Below are positions 12,047 to 24,736 of a stretch of DNA of 64,000 nucleotides, piece after piece (positions within the stretch are counted from its first letter, which is position 1; each line of letters starts with the position of its first letter). The stretch covers positions 1,922,001 to 1,986,000 of the forward strand of contig JAVFKD010000002.1 of the NCBI GenBank assembly GCA_036429605.1. Reading direction: 5' to 3'. The notes beneath the pieces were generated by a model. The model made no database searches, was not told where the DNA came from, and saw only the letters and a program-made list of their open reading frames with translations. This DNA is from Cladobotryum mycophilum. Taxonomy: Eukaryota > Ascomycota > Sordariomycetes > Hypocreales > Hypocreaceae. The position numbers were made by a program, and so were the translations under genes.

Positions 12047-13040
12047 GGAGCAGGATAGGAAATGAAGGACCTACGACAAAGGGATTTCCCTTCTATGTCG
12101 CAACACAAAAACATGTTATCGTCAGGCAGGCGACATGACATCTGAATGGTAGACGGATAACAAAGACAGATCCTTTTTTGGATTCCTAGAAAGGGTGTCA
12201 TAGTGACACGAAGTGTGGTCTGCAATATATATACCCAGTATAGATGAGAAATGAAATTAAATGAAATGAATATAGAAAACATTCTTCCATTTTCTATCAG
12301 TCCTTTGATTTCACAGAGTCAATTTCCATGCTTCAATTCCAAAGCCCCGGCTTCATTGACCACCATGAACGAGTGCCCACGGTGAAACTGTAATTTGTAG
12401 AGTATATGTCTTTTCATTATGTTTGCGCATGTGTACTTCATCACCTCTGCGTTCGGAATGAACGCCCTTGAACGCACAAAAGGGGATGGAGTAATCCTTC
12501 ATTTTGGCCGTACCAGCACAACTTAGATAGGTGATGTTTTCGAGCTCGTCCTGATGTCACCAGGCAGTGTGGATACGACTTGTAGTAATGAAGCTTCATG
12601 CCAAGTAGCGAAGAGCGATAAACCGTAGCCATATCAAGAGGGGCATTTCAACTCCAACACATGTTCAACACTGTGACAATGACCATGATAATCTACAGGA
12701 CAATCACACAGGGATTCACTCAGGTCTTGTAAGAGGTCATATGAGTCTATTCGGGTCTATACCGTCTACCTTCGTCCGTAACCCAAGGCGCGAGATCAAT
12801 ACGACTGGGGGTCCTCCATCCCCACCCATATCCTTTCCGCGCGTATCCAGGCCACAAGTCTATAAGAAGGCCCTCTCTACCGGCAGCCCGAGCATGCAAT
12901 CGTGGCCAGAACACATCGCAACTTTTATTTACCGATCCGTGTTTTCATAAATTAGAACAAAGGGAAAAATGAAACATGGTAAGTCGTCAAAGGTACCAAG
13001 GCTTCTTCAGAATGCCGTGATGTGGGGTATGATAAATCGT
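12047..13040. other. Convergent intergenic region
   Basis: These 994 bp lie between the stops of the permease and EF-3 genes. They contain 3' UTR sequence and nothing gene-like. A short frame at 12741-12950 lacks protein character. Confidence 0.55.
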
Positions 13041-16000
13041 TTAGTCGTCCTCATCGCTGAACACCTCCTCACCACGCTTTCGGCGAGCCATACGGTCTAA
13101 AAATTTGTTAGTATTGTAGTCAATGAATGCCTCTGGTAATGGAGAAACTTACCCTTCTTCTTCTTACGCAACTCAGATGAAGACAACTTGGCCTTCTTCT
13201 TGGTAGAGACAATCTTGTTGCCCATGGCATCGAACTTGTCCTCCTCATCATCATCGTCCTGCTTCAGACGAGGACCACCACCCTGGCCCTGGACCCAGTT
13301 GTGACCGGAAGGAGTCATCTTACCGTCCATGACAGCCCAGACTTCCTCAGTCAAGTCCTTGGTGAACTCGGCAGAGTGAGTAATGATGATAACACCACCC
13401 TCGAACTTCTTCAAGGCCTTGGACAAGGCACCGAGGGAGTCACGGTCGAGATAGTTGGTAGGCTCGTCAAGGACGATCAAATGGGGTCGCTGCCAAGAGC
13501 AAGCAGCCAAGACAGTCTTGACACGCTGACCACCAGACAGACCACGCATGCGAGAGTGAGAGACCAACTCGGCATCAAGACCGAAGTTGGCACAGTGAAC
13601 CTCAATCTCCTTTCGGACCAGAGGTCGGAACTGACCAGAGGCAAGAGCCTCCTTCATGTCAACGTCAGCAACCATCTTCTGGTGAGAGGCGAGAAGCTCG
13701 TTACGAGGCAACCACTGGTTGTCAGCAGACATCATGGGAACCCATCGCTCGTTCTTCATGCCAACGTTCTCACCGAGAGCGAAAGAACACTCGTACTCGT
13801 AGCTGTTCTTGAACTTTCTACGGGCGTTGATGCCAATGACACGACGCTGAGTTCCCTCAACTCTGAAGACCTTGTCCATGGCCTTCTCATCGGCCTCGGT
13901 GATGATCTTGTTGGCACGGTCCATGGTCTCACGATCCTCACCAGTCTGGAAACGCCACTGGATGTACTCGGATGGGGTCTTGTCCAAGTGGTCATCGATG
14001 TGGGCAAAGGCGTGCTGCTTAATGTAGGCGATACGGATGTTCTCGTGCTGGTAGATCTCACCACCGGTGGGGATGAGTTCACCGCAAAGAACGTTGATAA
14101 GGGTGGACTTTCCGGCACCGTTGGGACCGATGACGGCAATACGAGAGCCGAGAGAGCACTGGAAGGAGATCTCAGCGATCTGGGGCTTGGAGGTACCAGG
14201 GTACTGGAAAGACATCTTGGTGGCACGCAGGATGGCCTTGGCCTTGGTCTTGACACCCTCAAGGAAACCGGGCTCAGGGAAGGTGAATTCCATCTCGGAG
14301 GCGCCGAGCTCGTAGTAAGACTTGCCAGAGGGCACACGCTTGACGAACTCCTTCAGGTTACCACGGTAACGCTTGAGCTTGAAGCGCTCGTAGTGGACGA
14401 TGTGCTGGCAGACGTTGTCAAGGAAGCTGGAGTCGTGGGAAACGATGATGGAAGTGCAGGGGGAGTTGGTGAGGTAATCCTCGAGCCACTTAACGTTCTT
14501 CACATCCAAGTGGTTAGTGGGCTCGTCAAGAAGCAGGATATCGGGAGCCTCGAACACAGCACGGCACAAAGCCAACTTCATCTTCCAACCACCAGAAAGG
14601 GCGGTGATTTCGCCGCTGATCATGATGTCGGTGAAGCCAAAGTCGACAAGCTGCTTAACGACGTCCTCCCTAGTGGTGTCGACATTGGCCTCGGCCAACT
14701 TCTTCATGGTCCAGTCAATGGTAGTCATTTCAGTGTCAGCAGAGTCAAGGTCGTGCTCAACGAAGACGGTCTTGACTTCGCTCTGCTTGGGGAAACCCTC
14801 AACTTGCTCGTTGTTGATGGCGCGCATGAGGGTGGACTTTCCGGAACCGTTGGGACCGCAAAGACCGTAACGCTGACCACGCTTGAGGCGAAGGTGAGTT
14901 TGGTTGAGCAGGATCTTGGCACCGTAGGCAAGAGAAAAGGTACAGTTGCAGAGATCCTCACCTTCCTCCTCATCGGCCTCGGCCTCATCCTCCTCAGCGG
15001 CGCCGGGAGAGGTACGCTTTCGGAGAGTCTCAACAACACCCTCGGCGTTGTCAATACCAGTGATGACAGAGACATAGCCCTTCAGGTTGTCAACCCAGAT
15101 AGAGGTCTCAACAGTCTTCTCATCAATGAGATGACCAGCAATGGCAGCAATGTACTCAGCAACAGGCTGCATCCTGGTGAGGTAGGAGTCGAAGCGGGGG
15201 GCAAGAATCTCCTTGAGCTTCTCAAGGACAACCTTGACGTCACCGTCGTTGCGAGCCTCGGGAATCTTGCCATCCTTGATAGCACCGACACGGTTGAGAG
15301 TATCAAGAGCCTGCTTGGTCTTCTCACGAGCCTCGGGGTCAGCAAGATTGTCGTAGTTCTTCTGGAGACCGGGCATCATCTTGGGCAAGAAGGGGGCAAC
15401 GATGTTGGGGTCGTCGACGAGCTTGCACATGTTGTCGACAATGACAGCAGCCTTTCGCTTGATGGCAGTCTCACGCTCAGCAAGACCACGATCCAGCAGA
15501 GGAACCATGAGAGCGAGAGTAGGCTCCTGGACCTCAGTAACGAAGGTGGTAGCACCAAGAAGGTGGACAGTCTCGGGGACATTCTCAGGCTTGGCAATAC
15601 ACTTGATGAGCTCAGGAATGAAGCGCTCAATATCCCTGTTGACAATCAACTGGCAGATCTGCTCCATGGTCTTGTAGGCACGCTCCTTGACCTCCTTCTT
15701 GGTGTCCCACATGGCTTCGGAAACGACGGGGATCAACTCAGGGACACGGTAAGCGAGCTGAGCAGGGGCGCTCTTGACGAGAGCGTCAATGAAGTCCAGG
15801 GCAGCCATCTTTTCGGGCCACTTCTGAGCAGTGCGGATAGACTCAATAAGGTGAGGCAGGACAACCTTGACGGCATTGCCGCTGACGGCGCCAGCGATGG
15901 CGAGAACGGCAGCAGTGGCAGCATTCTTGACGGCGGTAATCTTGTCGCCAACAGCGGCGAGGACAGCGGGCAGGAGGACGATGAGGTAGGGCTCAACGTT

Positions 16001-16478
16001 GGCAGAGACCTCAGCGTGGGAGGCAATGGCCTCGACGGCAATGCAGGCCTTCTCGCGGGCGGTGGCGTCCTTCTTGTTGGCGAGCTGCTTCTTCAGGCCC
16101 TCGATAATCCTACAAACAATGTGTCGTTAGCACTAAAGAATGCGCTAAAAAAAAAAGTTTTTTTTTCCAATTTGGAGGGGTCACAGTGAAACCCCGCCAC
16201 TATCAGCGGGGTTGGCCACTGCGATAGAGGGATGGAGGGAAAAAAGTTTTCCCCCACCAAAACGGCAGAAATAATGGGAGTGGGACAGAAAAAAAAGCAT
16301 GTGCCCGGAGAGAAAATTAGACTCACTTATCGGGAACCTCCTGGTCACCAATGCGGCCGTTGATGAAGCCAGCAAGCTCTCCAGAGGATTGCTTGATGTC
16401 AGAGGCATCCTTGGAGACGGTGAGCTTCTGGAAGAGCTCGTCAAGGACCTTGAGAGATTCAGCGTTCTCGGAAGGCAT
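13041..16478 (-). CDS. YEF3: Translation elongation factor 3 (EF-3)
   Basis: Fungal ribosome-associated ATPase that frees E-site tRNA and helps deliver aminoacyl-tRNA with EF-1A. Three exons: 16327-16478 (start MPSENAESLKVLDEL), 13153-16109 and 13041-13096. Introns are 16110-16326 (217 nt) and 13097-13152 (56 nt, GTAAGT...TTTTAG). The product has 1054 residues, the usual length. Order: N-terminal HEAT repeats; ABC1 with GLCGPNGSGKST (about 460), LSGGWKMKLALC and LLLDEPTNHLD; ABC2 with GPNGAGKST (about 700), a chromodomain-like insertion near RRKFKNSYEYECSF, LSGGQRVKT and LIVLDEPTNYLD; then a basic, lysine-rich tail ending EEVFSDEDD. The coding sequence is strongly codon-biased, as expected for an abundant protein, and its reverse strand is accidentally open. 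The frame is intact, including a C6 run. Confidence 0.98.
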
Positions 16479-19428
16479 GATGTCGGTATTGATGTCGACG
16501 GGTATTAAACTAGAGGAAGAAATGTCGAGGGAAGTAGACTCCGTAGTCGATCTATGTCTATCGAGATGCGTACGGAAGTATAAAGAAAAGCCCACAAAGA
16601 CGATGGAGGAATCGACTCTGCTCTATCACGGCCGTGATGTTTTTATTGTATGGCGACGGGGTTGCTCAGTGGGGAGGAACCAAAGAACAACTTCGCAGGA
16701 CTGTGAGGAGGAACGAGTCCAAGGTGCGTCTGGAGGATGACGACCAAAAATAAGAAGATGAAGAGAGATAAAGAAAGGAGGATGGAGGTGGAGGAGATCA
16801 AAGGGGAAGAAGAAGAGAAAACGGGAGGAGGGAGAACAAGTTTTAATATGGATGGATGGATGGACGGACTATCGCCCTGGAGCCAGTCCACAAGATTTTT
16901 CTATTTTCTTTTTTCTTTTTCTTTTTTTTTTTTCCTCTCCTTCCCGCAGTTTCTTTCTCTGGTCTTCTACACTTTTGGCGGGGAGGGGGCGTGTCGCTAG
17001 AATTCGGATGCCCAAAGCCAAAAAATTCGCATGTTGCCCCTCCATTGGCTCTCGATTGGGCGTTTTAAGCGGGCTTATCGTTGTTATCATGGTGGCGCTA
17101 TGCCTAAAGCAAACCAAGTGTGGGATAACAAAAGCGGTGAGCCCACTAAACGAAAAAGTATCAGGCAAGGGAACAAACACCTGGGATAATCCTTCTGCTG
17201 CTGTGCTGTGTGAGAGTGTGTGTTACAGTAATGGAGCACTACAGGTAGGTCGGTAGGTTAGTAATTATCGTATACTGATTTGAGTGATGCCCCTAGAGTT
17301 TCTCTACAGAGCCTGAAACGGGAAATCGTACTTTGTATCAGCACCTGCACATGTACAAGTAGGTACTGGGTACGCCATCATCTACAAGTTTTTCACCCCA
17401 ACCAAACTGCGAACGTTGACAAGTTGATAAGAGCATGAGAAATATAGTACCTAAACATTGACTGGGTACCTACCTATTAATTGTCTCCCAAGAGATCCAT
17501 TGTCGCTCAAACCATCCCCCCTTTGTCTGCATCTCTGTAGCCCATCACAAGAGATGTCTCTACATGCAAGTACCTTAGGTATGCAGTACACCAGAAAGGA
17601 AGGAAGGAAACATGGTAGAGATGCACCAACGCCTTCACGCCACATCAAGGGCCATGCCTCAGGGTCCTGATCTGACAGGTAAGGTTTTATTAACAAGCCA
17701 CCCTCCATCATTCCCTCCTCCCTTACTCAGTGGTGCAACAGGTCCAGGGGGGTTACCTCCAATCTCTATGGACACATGCTTGATGCACATGCATTAATAT
17801 AAAAGATTCATCAAAAATGTTACATTCACACTACCTACCTACACTCATCCCATTCGATGCTGCTGATACCCATCCATTCCATCAATCCCCCCCCGATGCT
17901 TGCCACGCAGCCCGAATTACTCACTCATCCTGTCATCTGGGATCCTCCCGCTCCTTGCCTCCCAACCACTCAACCTCAACCACCTAAGTAAGTAGGTAGG
18001 TAGGTGGGTAGGGTAGGGTAGGGTAAGAGGTAGATCAACGCAGGGAGTCGGCTTTTCCCTTGCGTCCACCCTATTTTGTCCGTGTATCTGTGCTTGTTAG
18101 CTACTAGACCTCTACTAATCCTCTCACTGTCTTCCTCAGTCGTCGTTTTTACGTCCACCAATGGTCAGAGGCGGTGTCTTGGGTAGCCTCTCACGCCTAA
18201 TCGGCTTGGCCGGTCTGACACGCCCAACTCATGGCAAAAAAATGGACGAGGAAGAAACCTTTTTTCCAACTCCCTACGCCATCGCTGCACCCCCGTTGGT
18301 ACCGCCTAAGCGAGAGGCTGAGAGAGACTTTTGAGGTAAAGTTTTGCCATCCGCTTCTTGGTTCCAAGCTATGGAATAGCCACCGTACCATGACCACAGC
18401 GAGAGTTTCCAGCGGTTGATTCTCTAACGTTATAGACGTTTTTGCATAAAAGACAAGCCATCGATAACAAGATTCCATCAGCAACTGATCGAAATGCTAT
18501 CCTTGCTCGCTGATCCACCATTTTCGCGGGGCCCCAGAGTCGAGGAAGAGGGGCTCACCGACAAGTCCTTTTTCGCACAGACACGGCAGATTCTTCTGGT
18601 CTAGCACATCTTCAGTGGTGATGTGATAACCGTTGATATCTCTTCGGCCACAGAAGAAAGAGAAACAAGAACAAAAAAAGGGCGTCATTTTCGTCATCAA
18701 AGGATGCCTTGCATATTATTTGGTACAATGGGATTGTTCAATCAAGGTCATTTCTTTGGGGATTTTTCCATACAATGGGTTTTGTTACAGCCCTGCTTAT
18801 CCAATCCTGCCAACTCCCATTCCCAATTGGCTAATGGGCCTTTTTCTTTCCATGCTCCAATGGGCTTTTTCTTGGGCTACAGATGCTATTTCTTGCTGTC
18901 TTTTTAAGACATGTTTCCATGAGTTGAATCATTTTCCCTTGACCTCGCTTCAAAGGACACATAAAGCAAAATAGAGGATGTTGATTGTCTTACCCGGCCC
19001 TTCATCCCACTATTATTCACTAATACTCTCTCTACACATCTACATACTCATATTTACTGATTGTTCGCTTTTGACTCTTACAATAACGTGTTGCCTTGAG
19101 GTAGAATGGTAAAGCCCCCGTTAGTTCGCATTTTATGTTTTACTTTGCTTTATTTACCCCTTTTGTCTCTTTGATGGCATCTTCTACCGGCAAAAGAACA
19201 ACACACTTGGAGGTGAGCACGGATCGTATTTATGTTGTAGAGAGACTTGGAGTAAAGAAAATCTCCTTCAACAGTCAAACGTGATGGCTACGGCAGCTAT
19301 ATATTGTTGCGGGAGTCTCTCATTTATCAACTTCCTCTCCATCATTTGCAAAACAGCTGTACATCAGAAATCACTCACCAAGCATCAAGCTCCTTGACAA
19401 ACTGTACTTGACCACTATCCCCTTCAAA
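16479..19428. other. Long divergent intergenic region (EF-3 promoter side)
   Basis: About 2.95 kb between divergent genes. The EF-3-proximal 500 bp is purine-rich on the + strand (CT-rich in the EF-3 direction), typical of fungal translation-factor promoters. A TC/T-rich tract lies at about 16900-16935. A GGTA minisatellite with a G-quadruplex pattern lies at 17986-18025. GTAGGTA/TACCTAC words recur at 17240-17580 and 17830-18000. I see no gene. Confidence 0.5.
17986..18025 (+). repeat. GGTA/GGGTA minisatellite with G-quadruplex pattern
   Basis: Tandem GTAG units grade into four GGG tracts separated by TA (18006-18023). Four triple-G runs with 2-nt loops fit the classic intramolecular G-quadruplex pattern. 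The 5-nt GGGTA unit resembles but is not the TTAGGG telomere unit. Confidence 0.7.
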
Positions 19429-22400
19429 ATGGATAAAGATGCTTGGAACGCCGGTATGGTATATATACCACAATGGACGGACCCTACGTGGCAAGATGAA
19501 GGTCCCCGTCGTCAGGCATCGGCTTTTCCAATCCGGGACAATGTTCTAGATCGTCTACGGCCAGCACTTTTACCTCATGATGCCGTACAACAACCTACAC
19601 AGTACGCCAAAAGATTTGGAATCTTTCCAGGTCGTAGCGATGGCCGCTCATGCACTTCACCCACTCGAACCAATATGAAACTATTGTTTAATGCGGACGG
19701 AACCCCTGGTCCCACCGGCAAACAATTGGTTGATGGACTAGGAACTTTGGCATCTCAAGCTAATAAGAGACTCGACGACCTCATGATTGACGCAAGACAT
19801 GACCCAAGTCAACTTGGCGACTACTCCTTCACGTTGAAATTGTACGATGAGCTCTTGATCGACGAGTTTTGGCAGTCCTGTCTCTTTAAAGACATGACAA
19901 TGGATGAGGTATGTTACTTTGATGCCAAGGAATCCTAATCAGCCAAGATCCTAACACTCTCTAGCTTATCGCAGGCGATCACGTCGTTATGCGTGACTTT
20001 GCAAGCGATTTAAGCGGACCGCTCTACCCGTAAGACTTGATTTTCATTGTTTTTACTACAAGCTTTAGTAACATATCTTAGGCTTTTGAAGCGATCGAAA
20101 TGGGATAAGGCTCCCTTTGGGCAAGACAACAAGGGGCCAACAAATATTTATTTCATGGATGGCAAAACTCTTGTCTACAATCCCTTTGTAAGTCTTCATT
20201 TATTTATTTTCGTCTTTAGAATTATTCTGGCTAACGCCTGGGCACGATATAGAATGAAGACGCAGTTTGGCATGCTCTACAGCCTGCCCTTCAACTAGCC
20301 ACGAAGCTTATCGAGCTAGACGATCCATACTTCAGAGCCCTTGAGGACCCTTCAAACTGGTACGATGTAGACCCTGGTGTCGACATAAGGCCCCAGAACG
20401 AGCGACAACACCCGATGTATAAATTCGAGATTCGAGATGACAAGAGTCAATCCTTGGGATATAAACAAGGAGTGACGCCTACAGATGTGTTTAATGGTGC
20501 AAATGTCACTAGGCGAGTCCTCGACAAACTTGTGGTATTCAGATTCGCCAGCCCTCATGAGAACAAGGCCATGGATGACAAGCACATAGGCATACCCTTG
20601 GGAGGTTATACAGCTTCTGCTGTGATAGAGGGTGTCGATTACCCCATAAAAATTACCCTCTCATCCGAATCTATTTGGGCGCTATTGTCCAACAGGTTTA
20701 GCCAGACTGAAAAGATGATGACCAGTTTCGCCCTTGCCGTGACCATTGTCCACGAACTCATGGTAAGTGACCCAATGCACAGTTTATCTCACCCTGTTTC
20801 TTCGTGTGGGCATACACGCCCACATCAGCCATTGCGATAAAGGTAGCTGACATGGTGATCCAGCACGCATGGAGAGCGGCAGTTGTTACATGGATCGTCA
20901 ACCCACGTCTGAATGGAATCACCATTCCTCAAAATATAACATACTGCAATACTGTATACAACCAAATGTTCCCCCCTACAGCTATAGACAAACGCAAAAT
21001 GCTCGAGCCGTCTTACAAGGACGATATTTTGTCTGAAGTTGGCCACGGATTTGAGAATCACGTAAGAAGAACCATTTTCATTGGCATTCAGGGCTCAACT
21101 AACACGCCCCCCATAGGTTCTAGGCAGGGGTGTATGGCCAATGGTGTCTGGAAATTATATTCACCCAATCCATCTACTTTATTATACCGGCGTAGCAACT
21201 CGCTGGCCAAACGGCGGCGGGTATGTCTATGATCGCTCAGGCAGGTATTTCTATAGCCACTGGGCGACTTACGAACAACACAGTACCATTCGGAAACTCT
21301 TCCGACAGGACTGGTGGGATACTGTCGTGAAGAAGTTTGGTTCGTCGGCGATTCGAGAAGGCCCTGATAATCCATCCAAGGCATATTATAACCTATTTCG
21401 TGGTCTAAGTGCAGCTGACATTGCTAGTATGCATATCGCAACCCGTGAGGATCGTGTTTGGTTCATAACCTTTATCAACGAGCACAGGGCTAAGGGTCGT
21501 AACCTGATTGCTAATTACTGCATGGCTTTGTTGCAGGATGCCTGCAACTTTGAGTTCATCATATCTGCTTGCTACTCGATAGCATGTACGTGGCATGACG
21601 CGAGCATTGAGATTAGCGGCAGGCTACAACATCTCCTAATGCTTGTTGTAGAAGCCAGAGCATACTTCCTGTATCTGGACCCCTTTGCTGCTGAGCCACC
21701 GGAGAGGGACGTTGAACTCGTCAAGCTGGCTTACGGCGCCTGGAAGAAACTTGAAAAGAGCACTGATAAGAAGTTCTTAGACGGTCTCTCCAAATCGCTG
21801 TCTGGGACTTTTGACCATTTTACGGAACAAATATATATACAAGACAGTTCCGTATTCGAATTGCGGCTAGAGAGAGCATTTCAAGAGATAACACCACTGC
21901 TCGACGAGGACCGTCGTATACAAGAGCACACAATATGCGAGCTGTATCAACTCCCAACCCAGTTCCATCAGCATTACATGGATTCATTACCAGGCCATTG
22001 TTTCATCTGGATAGCCAAGTGCCACCGAATGATCCAGTCGCTCAAGTCCGTCACAGCGGTAGTCCGCCACCTGCATTCCCAGATGCCCCTTGCAGAAAGC
22101 AAATGGATCCCCAAAATGTCGAACTGGATAAATGGTTTTGACACGGTGTTGGACCTCATTCCCGGCAACGCAGATCCCAATGCGGTTGCACGCTGGCAAG
22201 AATTGCTCATCACAGTCCCCATGCTCCGCAAAACCCGGCGCAAACCCTGGGAGAGATACTATTCCGCCGCGAAAAGGGCAACACTCAACCTCACCGGCAA
22301 CGAACTCGCACAAATGGAGTTGTTCAAGCAGAAATTTCAAGACGCCATGCAGCTAGACTACAAGATCATTCTACCCAACGTGGACAGGAATGAACAGGGA

Positions 22401-23660
22401 TTCGCGGAGCACTGGGCCGGCTTGCTGGACAACATGGTCGGCTTCGAGAGGGACCAGCAGAAGGTCATGATGATCTTCGGGACCGCCGGGCTGGAGCATA
22501 TCAAGAAGAAGGCCCTGCGCGTAGTGAAGACAGATGATGTGAACTACGCGAAGATCCCGGAGATTGTCCAACACCACAAGGCGGTGGTGGTACCTAAAGG
22601 CAAATACAAAGCACAGCTTAACACAGCGCTCCGCAAGCGCGATCGAATTGGAGCGTTTCTGAATCAGCGACGGGCGCTGAAGCAAGAAATGCGGAACCAG
22701 CTCGCGGCTCAGCAAGGTAATACGGTAGGTCAGGGGGTTCAGAGAGGCCAAGGTTCGGCTCAACCTCAACCTCGGTCACCACCTCGGTCATCGCCTCCGC
22801 CGCAACCACAAACACCTCATCAGTCACCCCAAGCAGAGCATGAGTCGTCACCTCTGCCGTCAACACTATCACCTCAGTCAGCGTCTCCCCAATCACCTCA
22901 ACCGCAACCTCAGTCACCACCTCAGCATCGGAATCCAACCCGCCGGAACCTAAATAGAACCAGCCCATACCGTCGACCCCGACCCCAACCTCAATCTTCA
23001 GGCCAATCCCTAGGCTCAGCTTCAGGACCGCCACCAAATCCCACAGAGCCCAGCCCGCCTCCTGGAAACCCACCGCAAATCACTCGGCCCCATGTTCTAA
23101 ACCATCCCGATCCGCTGACCGGCCCCGTTACCGGTTCAGGGTCCGGAAACTCGGCAGACTTTTCACATTTCTTCCAGAATGGCCCACCTGAATTTGTTAG
23201 TAACCCAGAAGAGTTGGCTAGACAGATTGATTCTACGGTCAACAATCACTTTCTCCCAGCGGGACGGGTTCACATGCCAATCCCCCGGGAGTATGACATT
23301 GACGGCGACATTATCATCGATCTTGCTAATGAGACAGCCGAGGATCGCGAGAACATGATGGATGTTGATGACGATAAGTACCATGATGAAGTGCATGCCA
23401 TGGTACAAGAGACTCTAAATCATCACATTATTGCGCATGTTGAGGCAATAGCCGGAGCGATGGATTGGGTGCCGGTTGCCGAGAGCAACAAGGAAGAAGA
23501 GATGCGTCTGGGAGAAGAGATGCGAAGCAAAGCTGCCAACAATCCAGATGCTGACGCCATGGATGTTGATGTTGATGTTGATGCTGATGCCAAGTCAGAT
23601 GGAGACGTAGAAATGGCCTGCAGCCATAACTTTGACTATAGACCGTCTACTTGGTTCTAA
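19429..23660 (+). CDS. Large fungal protein with zincin-like HExxH motif, family not recognised
   Basis: Six exons: 19429-19908, 19965-20029, 20082-20187, 20253-20762, 20864-21061 and 21117-23660. All introns are GT...AG (first with CTAACACTCTCTAG) and the frame is continuous, giving 1300 residues. After splicing, residues 384-388 read HELMH in the context TIVHELMHAWRA, matching the HExxH zinc-binding motif of zincins; the fourth intron falls exactly between M387 and H388. About 60 residues on, EVGHGFENH offers a candidate third ligand (H448 or E451). The middle is helical. The C-terminal third is a disordered Pro/Gln/Ser region (about 22720-23080), followed by acidic MDVD repeats (MDVDVDVDADA). 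The surrounding arrangement resembles uncharacterised fungal proteins I recall only vaguely. A protease activity is inferred from the motif, not shown. Confidence 0.8.
22720..23085 (+). repeat. Pro/Gln/Ser-rich low-complexity coding region
   Basis: Inside the HExxH protein, repeated SPPQPQ-like words (PQPRSPPRSSPPPQPQTPHQ and similar) come from CCTCAACC/CCTCAGTCACC nucleotide repeats. It is likely a disordered linker and prone to length change. Confidence 0.7.
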
Positions 23661-23953
23661 GTAACCGTGAGGAGATGAGTCAGGGCTTATGGTCCAAATT
23701 GGCTGCGGGATTTTTTTCTTCCTTATTCATATGATCCAGGGGCACAAAAGCTTGAATCGATCATTTGATCAAAGTGATGACTACAGCGGCGTTTTTTTCG
23801 TTTTTGCATTTACGTCCTCGGCAGTTCAGCATGTTTGGGTTTTATAGAAAGCGATAGACGGTGTTTTTGTTTCTAACTGAAGATGACTTGTACATTTGTC
23901 AATAATATCAATCAATAATAAACTGTGCGTATAAATAAGAAATCTGATCATAT

Positions 23954-23973
23954 TGTCTGTCTGTCTGTCTGTC
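23954..23973 (+). repeat. (TGTC)5 microsatellite
   Basis: Perfect tetranucleotide repeat downstream of the HExxH gene. Confidence 0.9.
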
Positions 23974-24231
23974 TAGATTGATCCATTCATTTTGTAATTT
24001 TTGGTATGATATTATTATAGGGTAGCTACATAGTTGCCCAGGCAAAGCGACTATCCAGAATAACTACCTAACCTAGGATCCATCCTTTTTAGGCAAATTC
24101 AGTCATATAGGATTTCTTTTCTTCAATTCGACAAATATGACGAATGACATGTGATGGAAGATTGAGAGATATATTTAGACTTTTTTTCTTTTCTCTCAAT
24201 CAAGGAAAGAGCCATGTTGACGCAATCAAAG

Positions 24232-24255
24232 GAGAGAGAGAGAGAGAGAGAGAGA
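24232..24255 (+). repeat. (GA)n microsatellite
   Basis: About 12 uninterrupted GA units in the promoter region of the macro-domain gene. Confidence 0.9.
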
Positions 24256-24488
24256 TGCGGAAAGCAAGAACTGACTTCTTCTACCTACATAGCATATAAC
24301 TAACGCGACCTGCGCTGCCCTCTACTTCCTTCTTTTTTCTTTTGTATCATCAGTTGTCATCGATTCATCTCTTCTCTCTATTCATCAAAATTCAACGAAT
24401 AACATCACCAAGATAAAGAAAAAGAAGAAGACGCATCACCAAATCAAAACACACCTGTCGCCTGTATCAAAAACCCACAGAAAAAAAG

Positions 24489-24572
24489 GTAACATCATGC
24501 CCAATGATCCATGGATATTTTTCACGTCCCCCTCTCCCCTCTCCCCCTGACTAATCGCTAAACTGTCTACAG
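24489..24572 (+). other. Possible 5' UTR intron of the macro-domain gene
   Basis: GTAACA donor, GCTAAAC branch-like site (about 24557) and TCTACAG acceptor give an 84-nt candidate intron ending about 165 nt before the ATG. It would remove an upstream ATG (24497). Signals are good, but there is no coding constraint to test it. Confidence 0.35.
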
Positions 24573-24690
24573 CTATCAAATTCACTGCAATTGCTTCCCC
24601 CTCCTCTCTCAAAAGGCCAGGCCTGCTCGACCGAAGCAAATTCACTTCTCTTTCAAAACTACCAATATCAACCACCACCCACCCAACCTC

Positions 24691-24725
24691 ATTCATTCAT
24701 TCATTCTTTCTTTCTTTCTTTCTTT
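24691..24725 (+). repeat. ATTC/CTTT microsatellite in the 5' leader
   Basis: ATTC units pass into CTTT units and end 11 nt before the macro-domain start codon, so the tract is almost certainly transcribed as leader. Confidence 0.85.
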
Positions 24726-24736
24726 AACCGCCCAAC

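Larger units (their letters stand above)
23661..24736. other. Intergenic region with several microsatellites; macro-domain gene promoter
   Basis: These 1076 bp contain a (TGTC)n tract, a (GA)n tract, an ATTC/CTTT tract and a possible 5' UTR intron, each listed separately. No gene-like frame is present. Confidence 0.6.

Noticed and set aside
13301..16189. 962-codon open frame on the + strand opposite EF-3
   Set aside because: It mirrors the EF-3 exon. Highly biased codons of the real gene remove stops on the opposite strand; the translation (Leu/Val/Gly/Asp-rich) has no domain, and EF-3 is unmistakable.
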